From NCBI GenBank assembly GCA_013287405.1, contig JABDDW010000009.1, positions 1 through 31,939 of the forward strand: a stretch of 31,939 bases of DNA. Direction: 5' to 3'. Origin of the DNA: Deltaproteobacteria bacterium (GTDB taxonomy: Bacteria > Bdellovibrionota > Bdellovibrionia > JABDDW01). The stretch's first letter is position 1. Each line of letters starts with the position of its first letter. Both the position numbers and the translations under genes were made by a program. This document shows positions 7,504 to 15,230 of this stretch, one piece after another. The notes below the pieces were generated by a model. It saw only the letters and a list, made by a program, of their open reading frames with translations, made no database searches and was not told the DNA's origin.

Positions 7504-9215
7504 CTTCCGACAAATGGAGAACATCCGACCGCCTCTTTGAAGGCAGGAAAGTGGGAGGCGGATTTTGGGAAAGTGAAAGGCAAAACGGTGGCCCCAGACT
7601 TGATCTCTGAGGCACCGTTTTTTTGCGAAAGACTTTCCCTTTGATCCTTTTCGGGGGTCATACGATAAGAGATTTCAATTCCTTTAACTGAAACAATAAT
7701 GGCCATAAAAATCTGGCGCAGGAGTCTTTTTTTGATCGCTGGAGAGGCTTTAAAAAATCCCCGTCTAGCCTCTTCGAGAGCAGCTTGAAACTCTCTCTTT
7801 GGATCTTCCATTTCCTTAAAATCTAGAATTTGATACTCTAAATTTTGGATGGCGTTTCTATAGTCCAGTTTTTTCTTTCCTAAACCTTCAAGCTCCTCTT
7901 CCAAAGTTTGAGCGGCCAAGGAATTCGGTTTCATTTCTGAGGCCATACGAATTACATTTTTGACGCTCGCATCAACAGCAAGAAGGTTCTCTGAAACCTC
8001 TCTCTTTTGGGCCTCTAAATTCTCAATTTTTTCTTTAGATTCTACTTTTGAAGACTCCCATAGCCCTTCCAAATACTTTGGTTGGTTTAACTCAGTCATA
8101 AGATGATCAGTAACCATTTCCTCGATCTCGTCGGCCAAATACCTTTTAGCTAAACAAGTAATACTCCTACCCTCTACTTGGCGGTGCCCATAATAACGGT
8201 AAGCTTTCTTTGCCCCTGTGGCTGAAGCACCAATTAATCGACCTCCACAGTATCGGCAGGAAATAATTCCTGTCAGCGGATAGGTCCTGGCCTGGACATC
8301 TTGAAGCCGACTTCGTTCCATCGTTTGGGTCATATCAAGAAGGTTTTGGGCTCTCTTGAAGGTCAACTCATCTATGATCGGGGGCCAACACGCCTTGACC
8401 ACTTGGAACCGGTGCCAGGGTTTCAACTCCTCTTGGTTCTTTTTTTTATACTTTTTATTTATCTCTTTTAGCCCAATATAGGCCCGGTTTCGGAGCAAAT
8501 TTTGTACGGCGTCGCGATTCCATTCTCCGTTATTGGCTCGTTCCTTGGGTCTATTCGGATTCCTTCGCGGTTCGATCCCTAAATCCTTAAGAGCTCTTAG
8601 GGTGTTCGCTAATGTCCCAGCCTCAAGGAAAGTACTGAATATAGATTTGACCTTCTGAGCTTCATCTTTATTGACCACCAAGCGGCTTTTATTTTCCGGA
8701 TCGACCTCATACCCAAGGACCGGCGCACCCCCACTTCGGAGTCCTCGGGTGGCCCTGGAATGAAAATTCATAGTGACTCGCTCAGAGGTCTGCTTTCGTT
8801 CAAACTGGGCGAGATTCATAATGTTTAAGATCATCATTTCGCCAGCAGCGGTACTTGTATCGAACTGTTCTTTCATCGAAAGAAATTTTGCGCCACACTT
8901 GACGAGGTCATTTTGAAGAACACAAAAATCAAGTAAGTTTCTTGAGAGTCTGGCGAGATCAGTCACCAAGATGAAGTTAATTTTTCCCTTTCGAATATCC
9001 GACAGCATCCTTTGAAACGCGGGCCTCCGGGTATCTTTGGCGGAAATCCCCTCATCAATATAAAATTCATTGATCTTTCCCCAGCCTGGTTCTTGGGCAT
9101 TTTTTATTTCCACAAAGGATGTAAGCCTGTGTCTTTGAGAGTCAAGCGATCCTTCTTGAACCAGGGCTTGCTCTTCTGTGGAGACCCTGAGATACACTCC
9201 AATTTTATACCGCAT
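7467..9215 (-). CDS. Large serine recombinase (integrase/resolvase family)
   Basis: The probable integrase and excisionase of the element. The N-terminal resolvase domain (about 1-150) has YLRVS with the catalytic serine at residue 12, SLDSQR, IDEGISAKDTRRP, and DLARLSRN. A recombinase domain (about 165-300) follows, with GYEVD, the RNRAYIG motif and a zinc-ribbon start at CRYCGG. A long coiled coil (about 390-480) precedes the C-terminus. The last residues, GDSDWTRTNDL, are read from the complement of tRNA-Arg and the stop codon lies in its anticodon stem, so the tail is supplied by the integration site. At 582 residues it is a normal large serine recombinase. GGAG lies before the ATG. Use of a tRNA gene by a serine rather than tyrosine recombinase is less common. 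Confidence 0.92.
   Translation of the reverse strand: MRYKIGVYLRVSTEEQALVQEGSLDSQRHRLTSFVEIKNAQEPGWGKINEFYIDEGISAKDTRRPAFQRMLSDIRKGKINFILVTDLARLSRNLLDFCVLQNDLVKCGAKFLSMKEQFDTSTAAGEMMILNIMNLAQFERKQTSERVTMNFHSRATRGLRSGGAPVLGYEVDPENKSRLVVNKDEAQKVKSIFSTFLEAGTLANTLRALKDLGIEPRRNPNRPKERANNGEWNRDAVQNLLRNRAYIGLKEINKKYKKKNQEELKPWHRFQVVKACWPPIIDELTFKRAQNLLDMTQTMERSRLQDVQARTYPLTGIISCRYCGGRLIGASATGAKKAYRYYGHRQVEGRSITCLAKRYLADEIEEMVTDHLMTELNQPKYLEGLWESSKVESKEKIENLEAQKREVSENLLAVDASVKNVIRMASEMKPNSLAAQTLEEELEGLGKKKLDYRNAIQNLEYQILDFKEMEDPKREFQAALEEARRGFFKASPAIKKRLLRQIFMAIIVSVKGIEISYRMTPEKDQRESLSQKNGASEIKSGATVLPFTFPKSASHFPAFKEAVGCSPFVGSGDSDWTRTNDL
7582..7624 (+). terminator. Intrinsic terminator reading away from tRNA-Arg
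   Basis: AAAACGGTG (7582-7590) pairs with CACCGTTTT (7613-7621); an interrupted inner stem includes CC/GG and AGA/TCT. The right arm runs into a row of T residues ending at 7624. It would stop plus-strand transcription from the tRNA entering the element. It lies antisense within the 3' coding part of the serine recombinase gene. Confidence 0.55.
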
Positions 9216-9217
9216 AA

Positions 9218-9409
9218 TTATTCTCCATGACCATTGTTTGAAGGCGGACGGCCCTTGCGTCTCGCAAGTAAGAGCAAGTGGACCAAGATTTTACGGACCT
9301 CAGCAATTCGGTCAGAGGAATCCGGACTGTCATCTTCGACCCTACTAATTTTAATCTCATAACCATATTTTGAAGTTGAGTTGGAAACTTCTTTAGAATT
9401 TGAAGGCAT
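9218..9409 (-). CDS. Small hypothetical protein upstream of recombinase
   Basis: A 63-residue frame ending two bases before the recombinase start codon, so translation may be coupled. The composition is protein-like: a charged stretch with KYGYEIKISRVEDD, then a helix with IAEVRKILVHLLLLARRKGR. No family recognised. The ribosome-binding site is weak (GGGTGG). A competing 76-residue frame on the same strand (9205-9435) overlaps it but has a less protein-like composition and runs into the recombinase gene. By position it could be a recombination directionality factor or a small regulator, which is a guess. Confidence 0.45.
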   Translation of the reverse strand: MPSNSKEVSNSTSKYGYEIKISRVEDDSPDSSDRIAEVRKILVHLLLLARRKGRPPSNNGHGE

Positions 9410-9435
9410 AGGCCACCCATTCTAAAAACTGTCAT

Positions 9436-9666
9436 TTATGTCTCCATGTACTTTCGTAAGAGGCTCATGAGGGCTTGAGCTTTCTTACTTGGAAGATCAT
9501 CAAGGGCACGCATAACGGCTGCGGCCAAGTTATTCGGGTTTCTTCCACCTATTTCAATGTTGGAAACCGCTTTGAAACCTGAGAGTCCAAGTACCTTAGC
9601 CATCTGTTCCTGTGTTAGCTCTAGTTTGGTTCTTATTTTTTTGAACTCTTGGCCTTTCAATTTCAA
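9436..9666 (-). CDS. XRE-family helix-turn-helix regulator
   Basis: A 76-residue DNA-binding protein. The helix-turn-helix is KIRTKLELTQEQMAKVLGLS followed by FKAVSNIEIGGRNPNNLAAAVMRAL, i.e. the canonical TQEQMA turn and recognition helix of the XRE/Cro class. There is no extra sensory domain, so it resembles the small repressors that control integration or transfer modules. GAGG lies about 7 bases before the ATG. The start overlaps the 3' end of the degenerate recombinase gene by 71 bases in another frame. Confidence 0.85.
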   Translation of the reverse strand: MKLKGQEFKKIRTKLELTQEQMAKVLGLSGFKAVSNIEIGGRNPNNLAAAVMRALDDLPSKKAQALMSLLRKYMET

Positions 9667-10054
9667 TCCTCATTTTCAAAGTTACGTACCTTCTTTTCCC
9701 AAGACGCGGCTCCCGTGTCAATTCATCTAAAGTATAAAGGGCCACCTTATAAGATTTTAGAGTCTCTATAAGAGACATAACGTGGGTCAGCGTTCGCGAA
9801 AACCTTGTATAATCTTTTGTAAGTATCGCATTCACTTTACCTGAGCGGACGTCCTCAAGCATCTTGTTAAGGCCGGGTCGATCCATTCGCGTTCCTGATA
9901 CTCCATTATCAATATATGTATCTACAACTTCACCCCACTGGGAATTGTCCTTATTTTTCAATGCTACAATGTCCAGGAGTTTCTTTCTTTGGTCTTCAAC
10001 ACTTGCATCGTTTTCTTGGGCCGAACGAATGTACATTCCTATTTTATACTGCAT
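9596..10054 (-). pseudogene. Degenerate short serine recombinase
   Basis: A 152-residue protein alignable from its first residue with the functional recombinase at 7467-9215 (MQYKIGMYIR against MRYKIGVYLR). Position 12, the catalytic serine in the intact protein, is alanine (YIRSAQ against YLRVST). The first part of the resolvase fold is kept (VDTYIDNGVSGTRMDRP, TKDYTRFSR), but the frame diverges after about residue 110 and lacks the remaining helix, the recombinase domain and the zinc ribbon. It cannot be an ordinary recombinase. Either it is a decaying duplicate, or the frame is kept because the protein modulates the active recombinase. The start with GTGAGG upstream overlaps the stop of the preceding gene. 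Confidence 0.7.
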
Positions 10055-10469
10055 GTTCTGCCTCACCTTCAATATCTACTCCACCATTGGTGGAAGTCTT
10101 TGTCAACTTAGATTTTACATTTTTCTTAGTTGGCGTATCTAAGCCAACTTGGGCAAATAGAATTTGCCTTAGCTCTAACGGCACAACACCTGTTTCTTGG
10201 GCCTTACGCAGGACGGCTGAGAGCGCATTGACCGCATTGAAATTATCAGTCCTGATAGCCTTTACGTCGCTATCTGATATTTCTTTGCAGGCTTTATCTA
10301 ATAACCAACTGGCAACAATCTGACGGCTCACCTTACCTCCTTCGTAGCCGTCATTAATCTTATTCACAGTTTCTGCCACTAACTTTTCCACATCCTTATC
10401 GATGGTGATTTTAATAGAGTCGTCTGTCTTCTTTTCACCGTCGTCGTTTTCTATGTTTTCGGTATTCAT
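10044..10469 (-). CDS. Putative relaxosome accessory DNA-binding protein
   Basis: 141 residues. After an acidic N-terminus comes SIKITIDKDVEKLVAETVNK and then KVSRQIVASWLLDKA, a short strand followed by two helices that resembles the ribbon-helix-helix arrangement of relaxosome proteins such as TraM or MobC-type nicking accessory factors. The C-terminal tail is Lys/Thr-rich. The gene begins 24 bases from the edge of the large inverted-repeat region proposed as oriT, with the relaxase candidate on the other side. A strong GGGAGGGAG ribosome-binding site fixes this ATG; a longer frame extending back into the inverted repeat (10595) is not used in my call. Function inferred from fold hints and position only. 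Confidence 0.6.
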   Translation of the reverse strand: MNTENIENDDGEKKTDDSIKITIDKDVEKLVAETVNKINDGYEGGKVSRQIVASWLLDKACKEISDSDVKAIRTDNFNAVNALSAVLRKAQETGVVPLELRQILFAQVGLDTPTKKNVKSKLTKTSTNGGVDIEGEAEHAV

Positions 10470-10492
10470 GTAGTCTCCCTCCCTTCTAATTT

Positions 10493-10671
10493 CTCCGACC
10501 GCCCAACTATGTTTTAAATATTTTCTGATGTCCCTGGCCCAGCCTTGCCCAGGCCGTGACCACTTTCCACCAACTCGTTGGGGGGGAGTGGTCACGGGCG
10601 GCTCGGGGCAAGTGCAGGGCTAGCGGTGAATCAGAAAATATTTGTGTTTTTTCATAGTTGGGCGGTCGGAG
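10493..10671. other. Candidate origin of transfer (nested inverted repeats)
   Basis: A region of three nested inverted repeats in the only sizeable non-coding gap of the transfer cluster. The outer arms are a perfect 19 bp (10493-10511 with 10653-10671), containing GACCGCCCAACTATG. The middle arms are a perfect 14 bp, AAATATTTTCTGAT at 10516-10529 with its complement at 10630-10643. The inner arms are a perfect 9 bp, GTGACCACT at 10556-10564 with AGTGGTCAC at 10587-10595, closing on a small palindrome CCAACTCGTTGG. It is flanked by a relaxase candidate and a putative accessory protein. The nick site cannot be located by eye. Confidence 0.65.
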
Positions 10672-10728
10672 GCTGATCATAATGGGTATCCTTTATTTCC
10701 AGACGGAGTGTGGTCATTTTTCTGGTGT

Positions 10729-11505
10729 TCAAGAGGCTTTGCGGCCAGAATATGAATTCCTTTTTTCTCTTAACGTCTGGACCGTTTTTTCCAGAGTCAA
10801 AGGCCTTTCATCAAACTCCAATTTCCCCTGACCTGGGGATTTCATGACTTCATCTATGAGTCCAAAGACCATGGGCCTTATTTTTTGAGGATAGGAAGTA
10901 CGAACCTGTGCCCTTTTTATTGAATCAATAATGCCTTGGGTCTTACAAAGAATGATCACTGAGTCGATGTTGGGGCGGCGCTTGTATTTATTTGTAAATT
11001 CATCGTAACGACGATTGTCTTTCCTTGACCTCTCAAATTCTACGGCAATAAAAGTGGGGTCTCCTGGCACGTTAAGTTTAATAACGAGGTCCGGATATTT
11101 TATTTTTTGATTCCCCTCTTGATAGTCCCTTGAATATTTAAAACCGTCTCGCTTCATCTCCTGCTCTGAGGTCCAGCTCTCAATGAGCTTGTCTTTTTGG
11201 ATTCTAACAGCATATTCCATAACAAGCTCATCATGGGCGATGAAGTCTCCAATAGGAGGATCAACGGGGCTTAGTCCCATCTGAGCTGCCAAACTTCTAC
11301 CCTTCTCAGTGAGGATTACTAAACGATAGGCGCCAGTAAAGCGACTTGAGTGGGTAAAAAGTTCGGAATGATGGAGGGTCCGCCATTGTTCATAACGCCA
11401 AGCCTTCTTGGTTGGAGGCAAAGCATTGTCCCAGACGGTCTTTGAGAAGAAGCCCATCTTAGCTGCGCATTCAACAGGAAGAATCATCCAGGACCTAGAT
11501 TTCAT
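10729..11505 (-). CDS. Replic_Relax / MOBC-like relaxase candidate
   Basis: 258 residues. The N-terminal part (about 1-80) looks like a winged helix ending in RLVILTEKGRSLAAQMG. The second part has HDELVMEYAVRIQ, then WTSEQEMK, YPDLVIKL (D139) and FIAVEFERSRKD (E156, E158), which together give the PD...ExE pattern of restriction-endonuclease-like folds. This domain order matches the Replic_Relax family and, by known relationship, MobC of CloDF13 and TraX of pAD1, relaxases without the usual catalytic tyrosine/HUH motif. It lies next to the oriT candidate and two genes from the coupling ATPase. The start is fixed by AGGAGG four bases upstream and by an ATGA overlap with the lipoprotein gene. 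Relaxase activity is inferred. Confidence 0.65.
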   Translation of the reverse strand: MKSRSWMILPVECAAKMGFFSKTVWDNALPPTKKAWRYEQWRTLHHSELFTHSSRFTGAYRLVILTEKGRSLAAQMGLSPVDPPIGDFIAHDELVMEYAVRIQKDKLIESWTSEQEMKRDGFKYSRDYQEGNQKIKYPDLVIKLNVPGDPTFIAVEFERSRKDNRRYDEFTNKYKRRPNIDSVIILCKTQGIIDSIKRAQVRTSYPQKIRPMVFGLIDEVMKSPGQGKLEFDERPLTLEKTVQTLREKRNSYSGRKAS

Positions 11506-11927
11506 CGACCCTCCTGCCACCGTGCGGGTTCTGCAATTACATATTCAAAATGACCTTCGACGTAACGGTTGCCAACTATTTTGGGTTCAACCCAAATAGT
11601 TTCAACCTTAGCTTGACTTAACTGTGGGGGGCTTCCCGGAACTGGAGACGCGGCGGCAGCTCCCTCTTTTTTACCTTCAGCGCGGCTTATCTCCATGCCT
11701 TTATGGACGGCGAGGCCAGCTGCCATTCCTAAGAAACCCCCAACGGCCCCGCCGACAATTACGTTACGGGTCCGGGCTTCGCCGCTGGCATTGGGATCGG
11801 CGATTGCACCAATAGACATCCCGGTGCCAGCTCCAATGGCTGCACCTAGACCCGCACTCTTACCTTGAGTGGCACAAGCATTTGTTAAAAATATAAACGC
11901 TGGAATTAATAAAAAATATTTCTTCAT
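11502..11927 (-). CDS. Glycine-zipper lipoprotein of the transfer cluster
   Basis: 141 residues. A lipoprotein signal ends at LTNACATQ (lipobox cysteine at residue 18). A glycine-zipper region follows (GLGAAIGAGTGMSIGAIAD, then GGAVGGFLGMAAGLAVHKG), a motif of outer-membrane-associated small lipoproteins that insert in or oligomerise at the membrane. The C-terminal segment has VWVEPK-like and GHFEYVIAEPARW stretches. In T4SS terms it occupies the place of VirB7, TraV or TrbH, lipoproteins that anchor the VirB9/VirB10 ring in the outer membrane, although sequence similarity to those is not clear. It is translationally coupled at both ends by ATGA overlaps with the virD4-like and relaxase-like genes. 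Confidence 0.75.
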   Translation of the reverse strand: MKKYFLLIPAFIFLTNACATQGKSAGLGAAIGAGTGMSIGAIADPNASGEARTRNVIVGGAVGGFLGMAAGLAVHKGMEISRAEGKKEGAAAASPVPGSPPQLSQAKVETIWVEPKIVGNRYVEGHFEYVIAEPARWQEGR

Positions 11928-13573
11928 ACTTCCTTCACTTCTTTATTAGTTGTTGTTGTAGAAAAAGCATTCCCTGTTCCTGTATCTTTCTCGCCTTTTT
12001 CGACCTTATATTTTGCAGGAAATCCCACCGGCAACGGTAACTCACGCTTGGGAAGCTCAATAGGGAGTAAGTCGGGAAGTCTTCTAAACTTCACCCGCAC
12101 ATGGGACGCCCCATACTTATGTGGGACTACCATGACAGCCTCAGCCACCCCTAGGCCGTTTTTAAAAACCTGGGGGTGGTAGAGGAACGTCTCTACAACT
12201 CGTACTGAAGCATCGCCTGTTTCGGTGTGACCAAAGATCCCTCTCGTTGATCGTTGGGTATATTTTTCATCGGATTCGGTACCAACTAAACGGGAGCAAT
12301 AGTCTGCCGAGTCGGGATCAACGCACTTCATAAAAATCTTCAAACTTGAATCGGTCTTTATGCCGTTGGCGATATTTTCTCCCAAGCTCTCGATATCTCC
12401 GAGGGCTTGGTGGGCAAAAGTCACTCCGACGTCGGCACTTCTGGACTTGTTAAGGATCGTTAGGAACCCTTCATAGAGGTATTCTGAGAAATCGTCCAGA
12501 TAGGCCGAAAAGAATTTTCGGTCACTATCTGGAACCTCGTGGCGATGGGCAATGGCGTTGGCGAGACACTGGAGCACGAACTTGCCGGTGGCCTTTCCAA
12601 AGTCTCTAGTGCTAAGCGCCGGTAATTGAAAATAGAGAATTTCGTTTTTACACAAGGCTTTATTGATGTCGATTTCGGGCCTATCGGTATTAAACAAGAC
12701 CGAGTATTCACCAAGGGCGAAGGGTGTTAAATGAGCAATGAGGCCACTTGTGCGTTTCTCCCGATCCTCATTAGATAAGGATTTATAGCTCTTCGCCCAC
12801 TCAATTAGATCTTCATTTGAAGTATGTTCCGCCATGTTCAAAACTGACTGGGGATTTTTTAGAGCTTCAAGGAGGCCCTTAAATGTGGGCACCACCTTGA
12901 CGGTGGAGAAGATACTCAATATGGTTGAGACAGTAGTTTGCTGGATGCTTTTATAGTATTCATCATCAAATGCAAACGCCTGCATGATTCTATCAGCTAC
13001 CTGTGCTGGTGAATCACCCATGAGCGGATTAAATGTGCTACTGATACTTAAATCTGCAAGGCTTAGAACCTTGAGATCGTCAAGTCTGCCCGTTTCTTTA
13101 GCGTAAGCCGTAAGCTTAGTAAGGGAACTCTTCTCTGGCTTTCCGTCGATGAGAATAAACCCTCTTCCATTACGCATATCATCGACGGCGAAGAGAAAAA
13201 TTCCATTTTCTGTTTTTCCAGTACCGGGTGCACCGATAACTTGAGTATGAGTTTTACGGGCACTAAGATCTATATTTACTGCCGATTTGAATTCATCAAG
13301 CCCTATATAAAGGGAGTCCTTTTTTTTATCAAAAACTTCGTCGATAACTTTCTGTTTTTTCCTCTTTTCAACCCAAAAGCCAATAGCTCCGATGACAGCA
13401 AGTATTATAACAACAATGACCAGCGTTAACACTAAGGCGGCGGGGCGCGGATGGTGGAACGCCCAGGCCTTAACTCTCAAATATTGCTTGTAAAAAAGAT
13501 AAATTAAAAAAGAAATGCCAAACAACATGAGTAGGCTATCCAGATGGTCGAAATCTTTTACATCTTTTTTCAA
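11924..13573 (-). CDS. virD4: VirD4/TraD-type coupling ATPase
   Basis: The type IV coupling protein that brings the relaxase-DNA complex to the secretion channel and powers transfer. In 549 residues it has two N-terminal membrane helices (about 13-27 and 45-67), then a cytoplasmic ATPase domain. Walker A is GAPGTGKT (114-121), followed by GFILIDGKPEKSS. The Walker B-like strand is FFSAYLDDFSEY, and LSTRDFGKATGKF and VGVTFAHQALGDIE match the TraD/TraG helicase-like core. The C-terminal tail is short. It is placed between virB10 (ATGA overlap) and the glycine-zipper lipoprotein (ATGA overlap). Confidence 0.9.
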   Translation of the reverse strand: MKKDVKDFDHLDSLLMLFGISFLIYLFYKQYLRVKAWAFHHPRPAALVLTLVIVVIILAVIGAIGFWVEKRKKQKVIDEVFDKKKDSLYIGLDEFKSAVNIDLSARKTHTQVIGAPGTGKTENGIFLFAVDDMRNGRGFILIDGKPEKSSLTKLTAYAKETGRLDDLKVLSLADLSISSTFNPLMGDSPAQVADRIMQAFAFDDEYYKSIQQTTVSTILSIFSTVKVVPTFKGLLEALKNPQSVLNMAEHTSNEDLIEWAKSYKSLSNEDREKRTSGLIAHLTPFALGEYSVLFNTDRPEIDINKALCKNEILYFQLPALSTRDFGKATGKFVLQCLANAIAHRHEVPDSDRKFFSAYLDDFSEYLYEGFLTILNKSRSADVGVTFAHQALGDIESLGENIANGIKTDSSLKIFMKCVDPDSADYCSRLVGTESDEKYTQRSTRGIFGHTETGDASVRVVETFLYHPQVFKNGLGVAEAVMVVPHKYGASHVRVKFRRLPDLLPIELPKRELPLPVGFPAKYKVEKGEKDTGTGNAFSTTTTNKEVKEV

Positions 13574-14508
13574 TTAAGTCCTCCAGGTTCACGATATGTA
13601 AATCCATCGAGCAATATGGCCTGACAATGGGTCCCCTTTTTCAACTCGATCCAGGCACGTTCTTTCTTAAGGTTTTCGGCCCACGAATCCGCACGCTCAT
13701 GGGCGGTTTCGGATGCTCCATTGAGAAGACCATTTTCTAGCCCCCCTTGGCTCTGGCCGGTGGGGCCTCTGGCAATCGAGCCCTCTGCGGCTCCAGCAAT
13801 GAAGTGAGTAATTAGGGAGCCAAAGGTATTTTTGACGCTGTCTGAATGAACATCGCCATCAATTCCAGGCTGGTTATCCTCTGCTAAAGCAATGGCTGAC
13901 ATATTTTTTGACCTCCCGTCAGAAAACATGACCGATTTCCACTGCACGTTGGCTCTCTTGAATTCCTTATCAAAGCTAGCGTCACCAAAGACTCTACTTC
14001 CCTTAGGAAGTGCAATTCCAAAATCTGTGACAACGTCTTTATCCACTATGCCGATGAGCGGCTGATTTTGACTTGTAATAGTGGCATTATCGGAAAGAGT
14101 AATAGAAAACTTCGTCCCCGGTGGAAGTTGGGTCGAAATATCACCGGCTCTCGCTAATATCATGGGTGTATTTCTGTTCGGTGGCGAGCCCTGCTGAGAT
14201 GACATTTCAGAACCGGAATCACCACCAAAGCCATTTGAAAACTTTCCAACAGCCTTGGAATTATTTGGGGCTGGCGCTGACTCAGTACCACCATCTTTTT
14301 TTTCTGAAAAGTTTGTAACTTTTGGGGGTTCTTCCGCCATTAAAAGAACTAGGGTAATAAAAGTGATGACCAAGACCACAGATAGAATTGCTATACGCTT
14401 CCAACGAATGGTCGGCTTATCAGAAAAACCTTCGGGCTGGCTCAAGAAAAACCATTTTATGCCATAGTATAGTTTTTTAAAGTTTGAGGTTTTGTCTATT
14501 TTAGCCAT
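13570..14508 (-). CDS. virB10: VirB10/TrbI/TraB-like T4SS channel protein
   Basis: An inner-membrane-anchored component that spans the periplasm and contacts the outer-membrane ring. In 312 residues it has a cytoplasmic N-terminus, one membrane helix (about 37-57, IAILSVVLVITFITLVLLMA), a Pro/Ser/Gly-rich linker (about 60-125), and the C-terminal TrbI domain with ARAGDISTQLPPGTKFSITL, IVDKDVVTDFGIALPKGSRV and a final ILLDGFTYREPGG. It is shorter than classical VirB10 (about 380-400), mostly because the Pro-rich linker is short. It overlaps virB9 by 13 bases at the start and virD4 by four bases at the end. Confidence 0.85.
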   Translation of the reverse strand: MAKIDKTSNFKKLYYGIKWFFLSQPEGFSDKPTIRWKRIAILSVVLVITFITLVLLMAEEPPKVTNFSEKKDGGTESAPAPNNSKAVGKFSNGFGGDSGSEMSSQQGSPPNRNTPMILARAGDISTQLPPGTKFSITLSDNATITSQNQPLIGIVDKDVVTDFGIALPKGSRVFGDASFDKEFKRANVQWKSVMFSDGRSKNMSAIALAEDNQPGIDGDVHSDSVKNTFGSLITHFIAGAAEGSIARGPTGQSQGGLENGLLNGASETAHERADSWAENLKKERAWIELKKGTHCQAILLDGFTYREPGGLN

Positions 14509-15230
14509 TTCTTTACTCCTGGAAGAAGAATAGAAAGGGGCCTTTGACTTCTCATTTCAAGCTTTAATGGTGACGTACCAGCAAAATCAGATTCTTTAAG
14601 GATAAGCGTTCCGGACGTTGGCAATGGTGGGGATGCAGAAAGCCTTGACAAATAGAGAGACTGTATCGGTTTATACTTTCCATCTTGAGTTACCCAGAAC
14701 CAATCCGGTTTTATTGGAAAATCTTTTGCCGCTTTAATTTCAAAATTAACAAATAAAATGCCACCGGCTTGAAGGCCTAGTTTTATTATTTTTAATGTGA
14801 AGGCACCAGCCTGGGTCGTTCGCAAATACTGCTTCCACTGAACCTTTCCCTCGGGTTTTGGGGGGGTACTTGCCGACTTCAGGTAGACTATGTAGTCGGC
14901 AAGTTCCTTCGGAGCTGGGACTAAATGAATGCTGAATCGCTGGCTGTCAGTATAAATATAAAGATTGGTCCTAGCACCCCCGTGGAGCGGTTTAATTGTG
15001 ACGCCGTTATCTAGATACTCTAACTTAAATGCTTCGGTATCACCGATGATTGCACTTGTAGGCCTATCCGGAACTTGAATAAGAGTTGCAATACCAACAG
15101 AAGTTTTGACCGCGACAATTTGGTCTTTTTTAAGAAAAATATGTCTTACATGAGTTACATCCCCCAGTTGGGGGGCGACGGCAGCTTTGGCTGCCATCGC
15201 TATAAATAGAAAAGTAAGTACCCTCGTCAT
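14496..15230 (-). CDS. virB9: VirB9/TraK/TrbG-like T4SS protein
   Basis: A 244-residue secreted protein with a signal peptide (about 1-18, ending AAKAAVA). The body is beta-rich: HVRHIFLKKDQIVAVKTSVG, ATLIQVPDRPTSAIIGD, then GARTNLYIYTDSQRFSIHL, a pattern of the VirB9/TrbG N-terminal domain (iron-light strands around TNLYIYT). VirB9 forms the outer-membrane ring with VirB7 and VirB10. The C-terminal part, from about residue 130 (VQWKQYLRTTQAGAF), is beta-rich and less conserved. The start overlaps the virB8 stop by four bases. Its position between virB8 and virB10 is the classical gene order and supports the call. Confidence 0.8.
   Translation of the reverse strand: MTRVLTFLFIAMAAKAAVAPQLGDVTHVRHIFLKKDQIVAVKTSVGIATLIQVPDRPTSAIIGDTEAFKLEYLDNGVTIKPLHGGARTNLYIYTDSQRFSIHLVPAPKELADYIVYLKSASTPPKPEGKVQWKQYLRTTQAGAFTLKIIKLGLQAGGILFVNFEIKAAKDFPIKPDWFWVTQDGKYKPIQSLYLSRLSASPPLPTSGTLILKESDFAGTSPLKLEMRSQRPLSILLPGVKKWLK

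Noticed and set aside
9205..9435. 76-codon minus-strand frame overlapping the 63-residue protein
   Set aside because: Runs into the recombinase start in another frame and has a less protein-like composition than the 63-residue frame.
10470..10595. Upstream extension of the accessory-protein frame to 10595
   Set aside because: It would be coded by the inverted-repeat region, and a strong ribosome-binding site supports the ATG at 10469.
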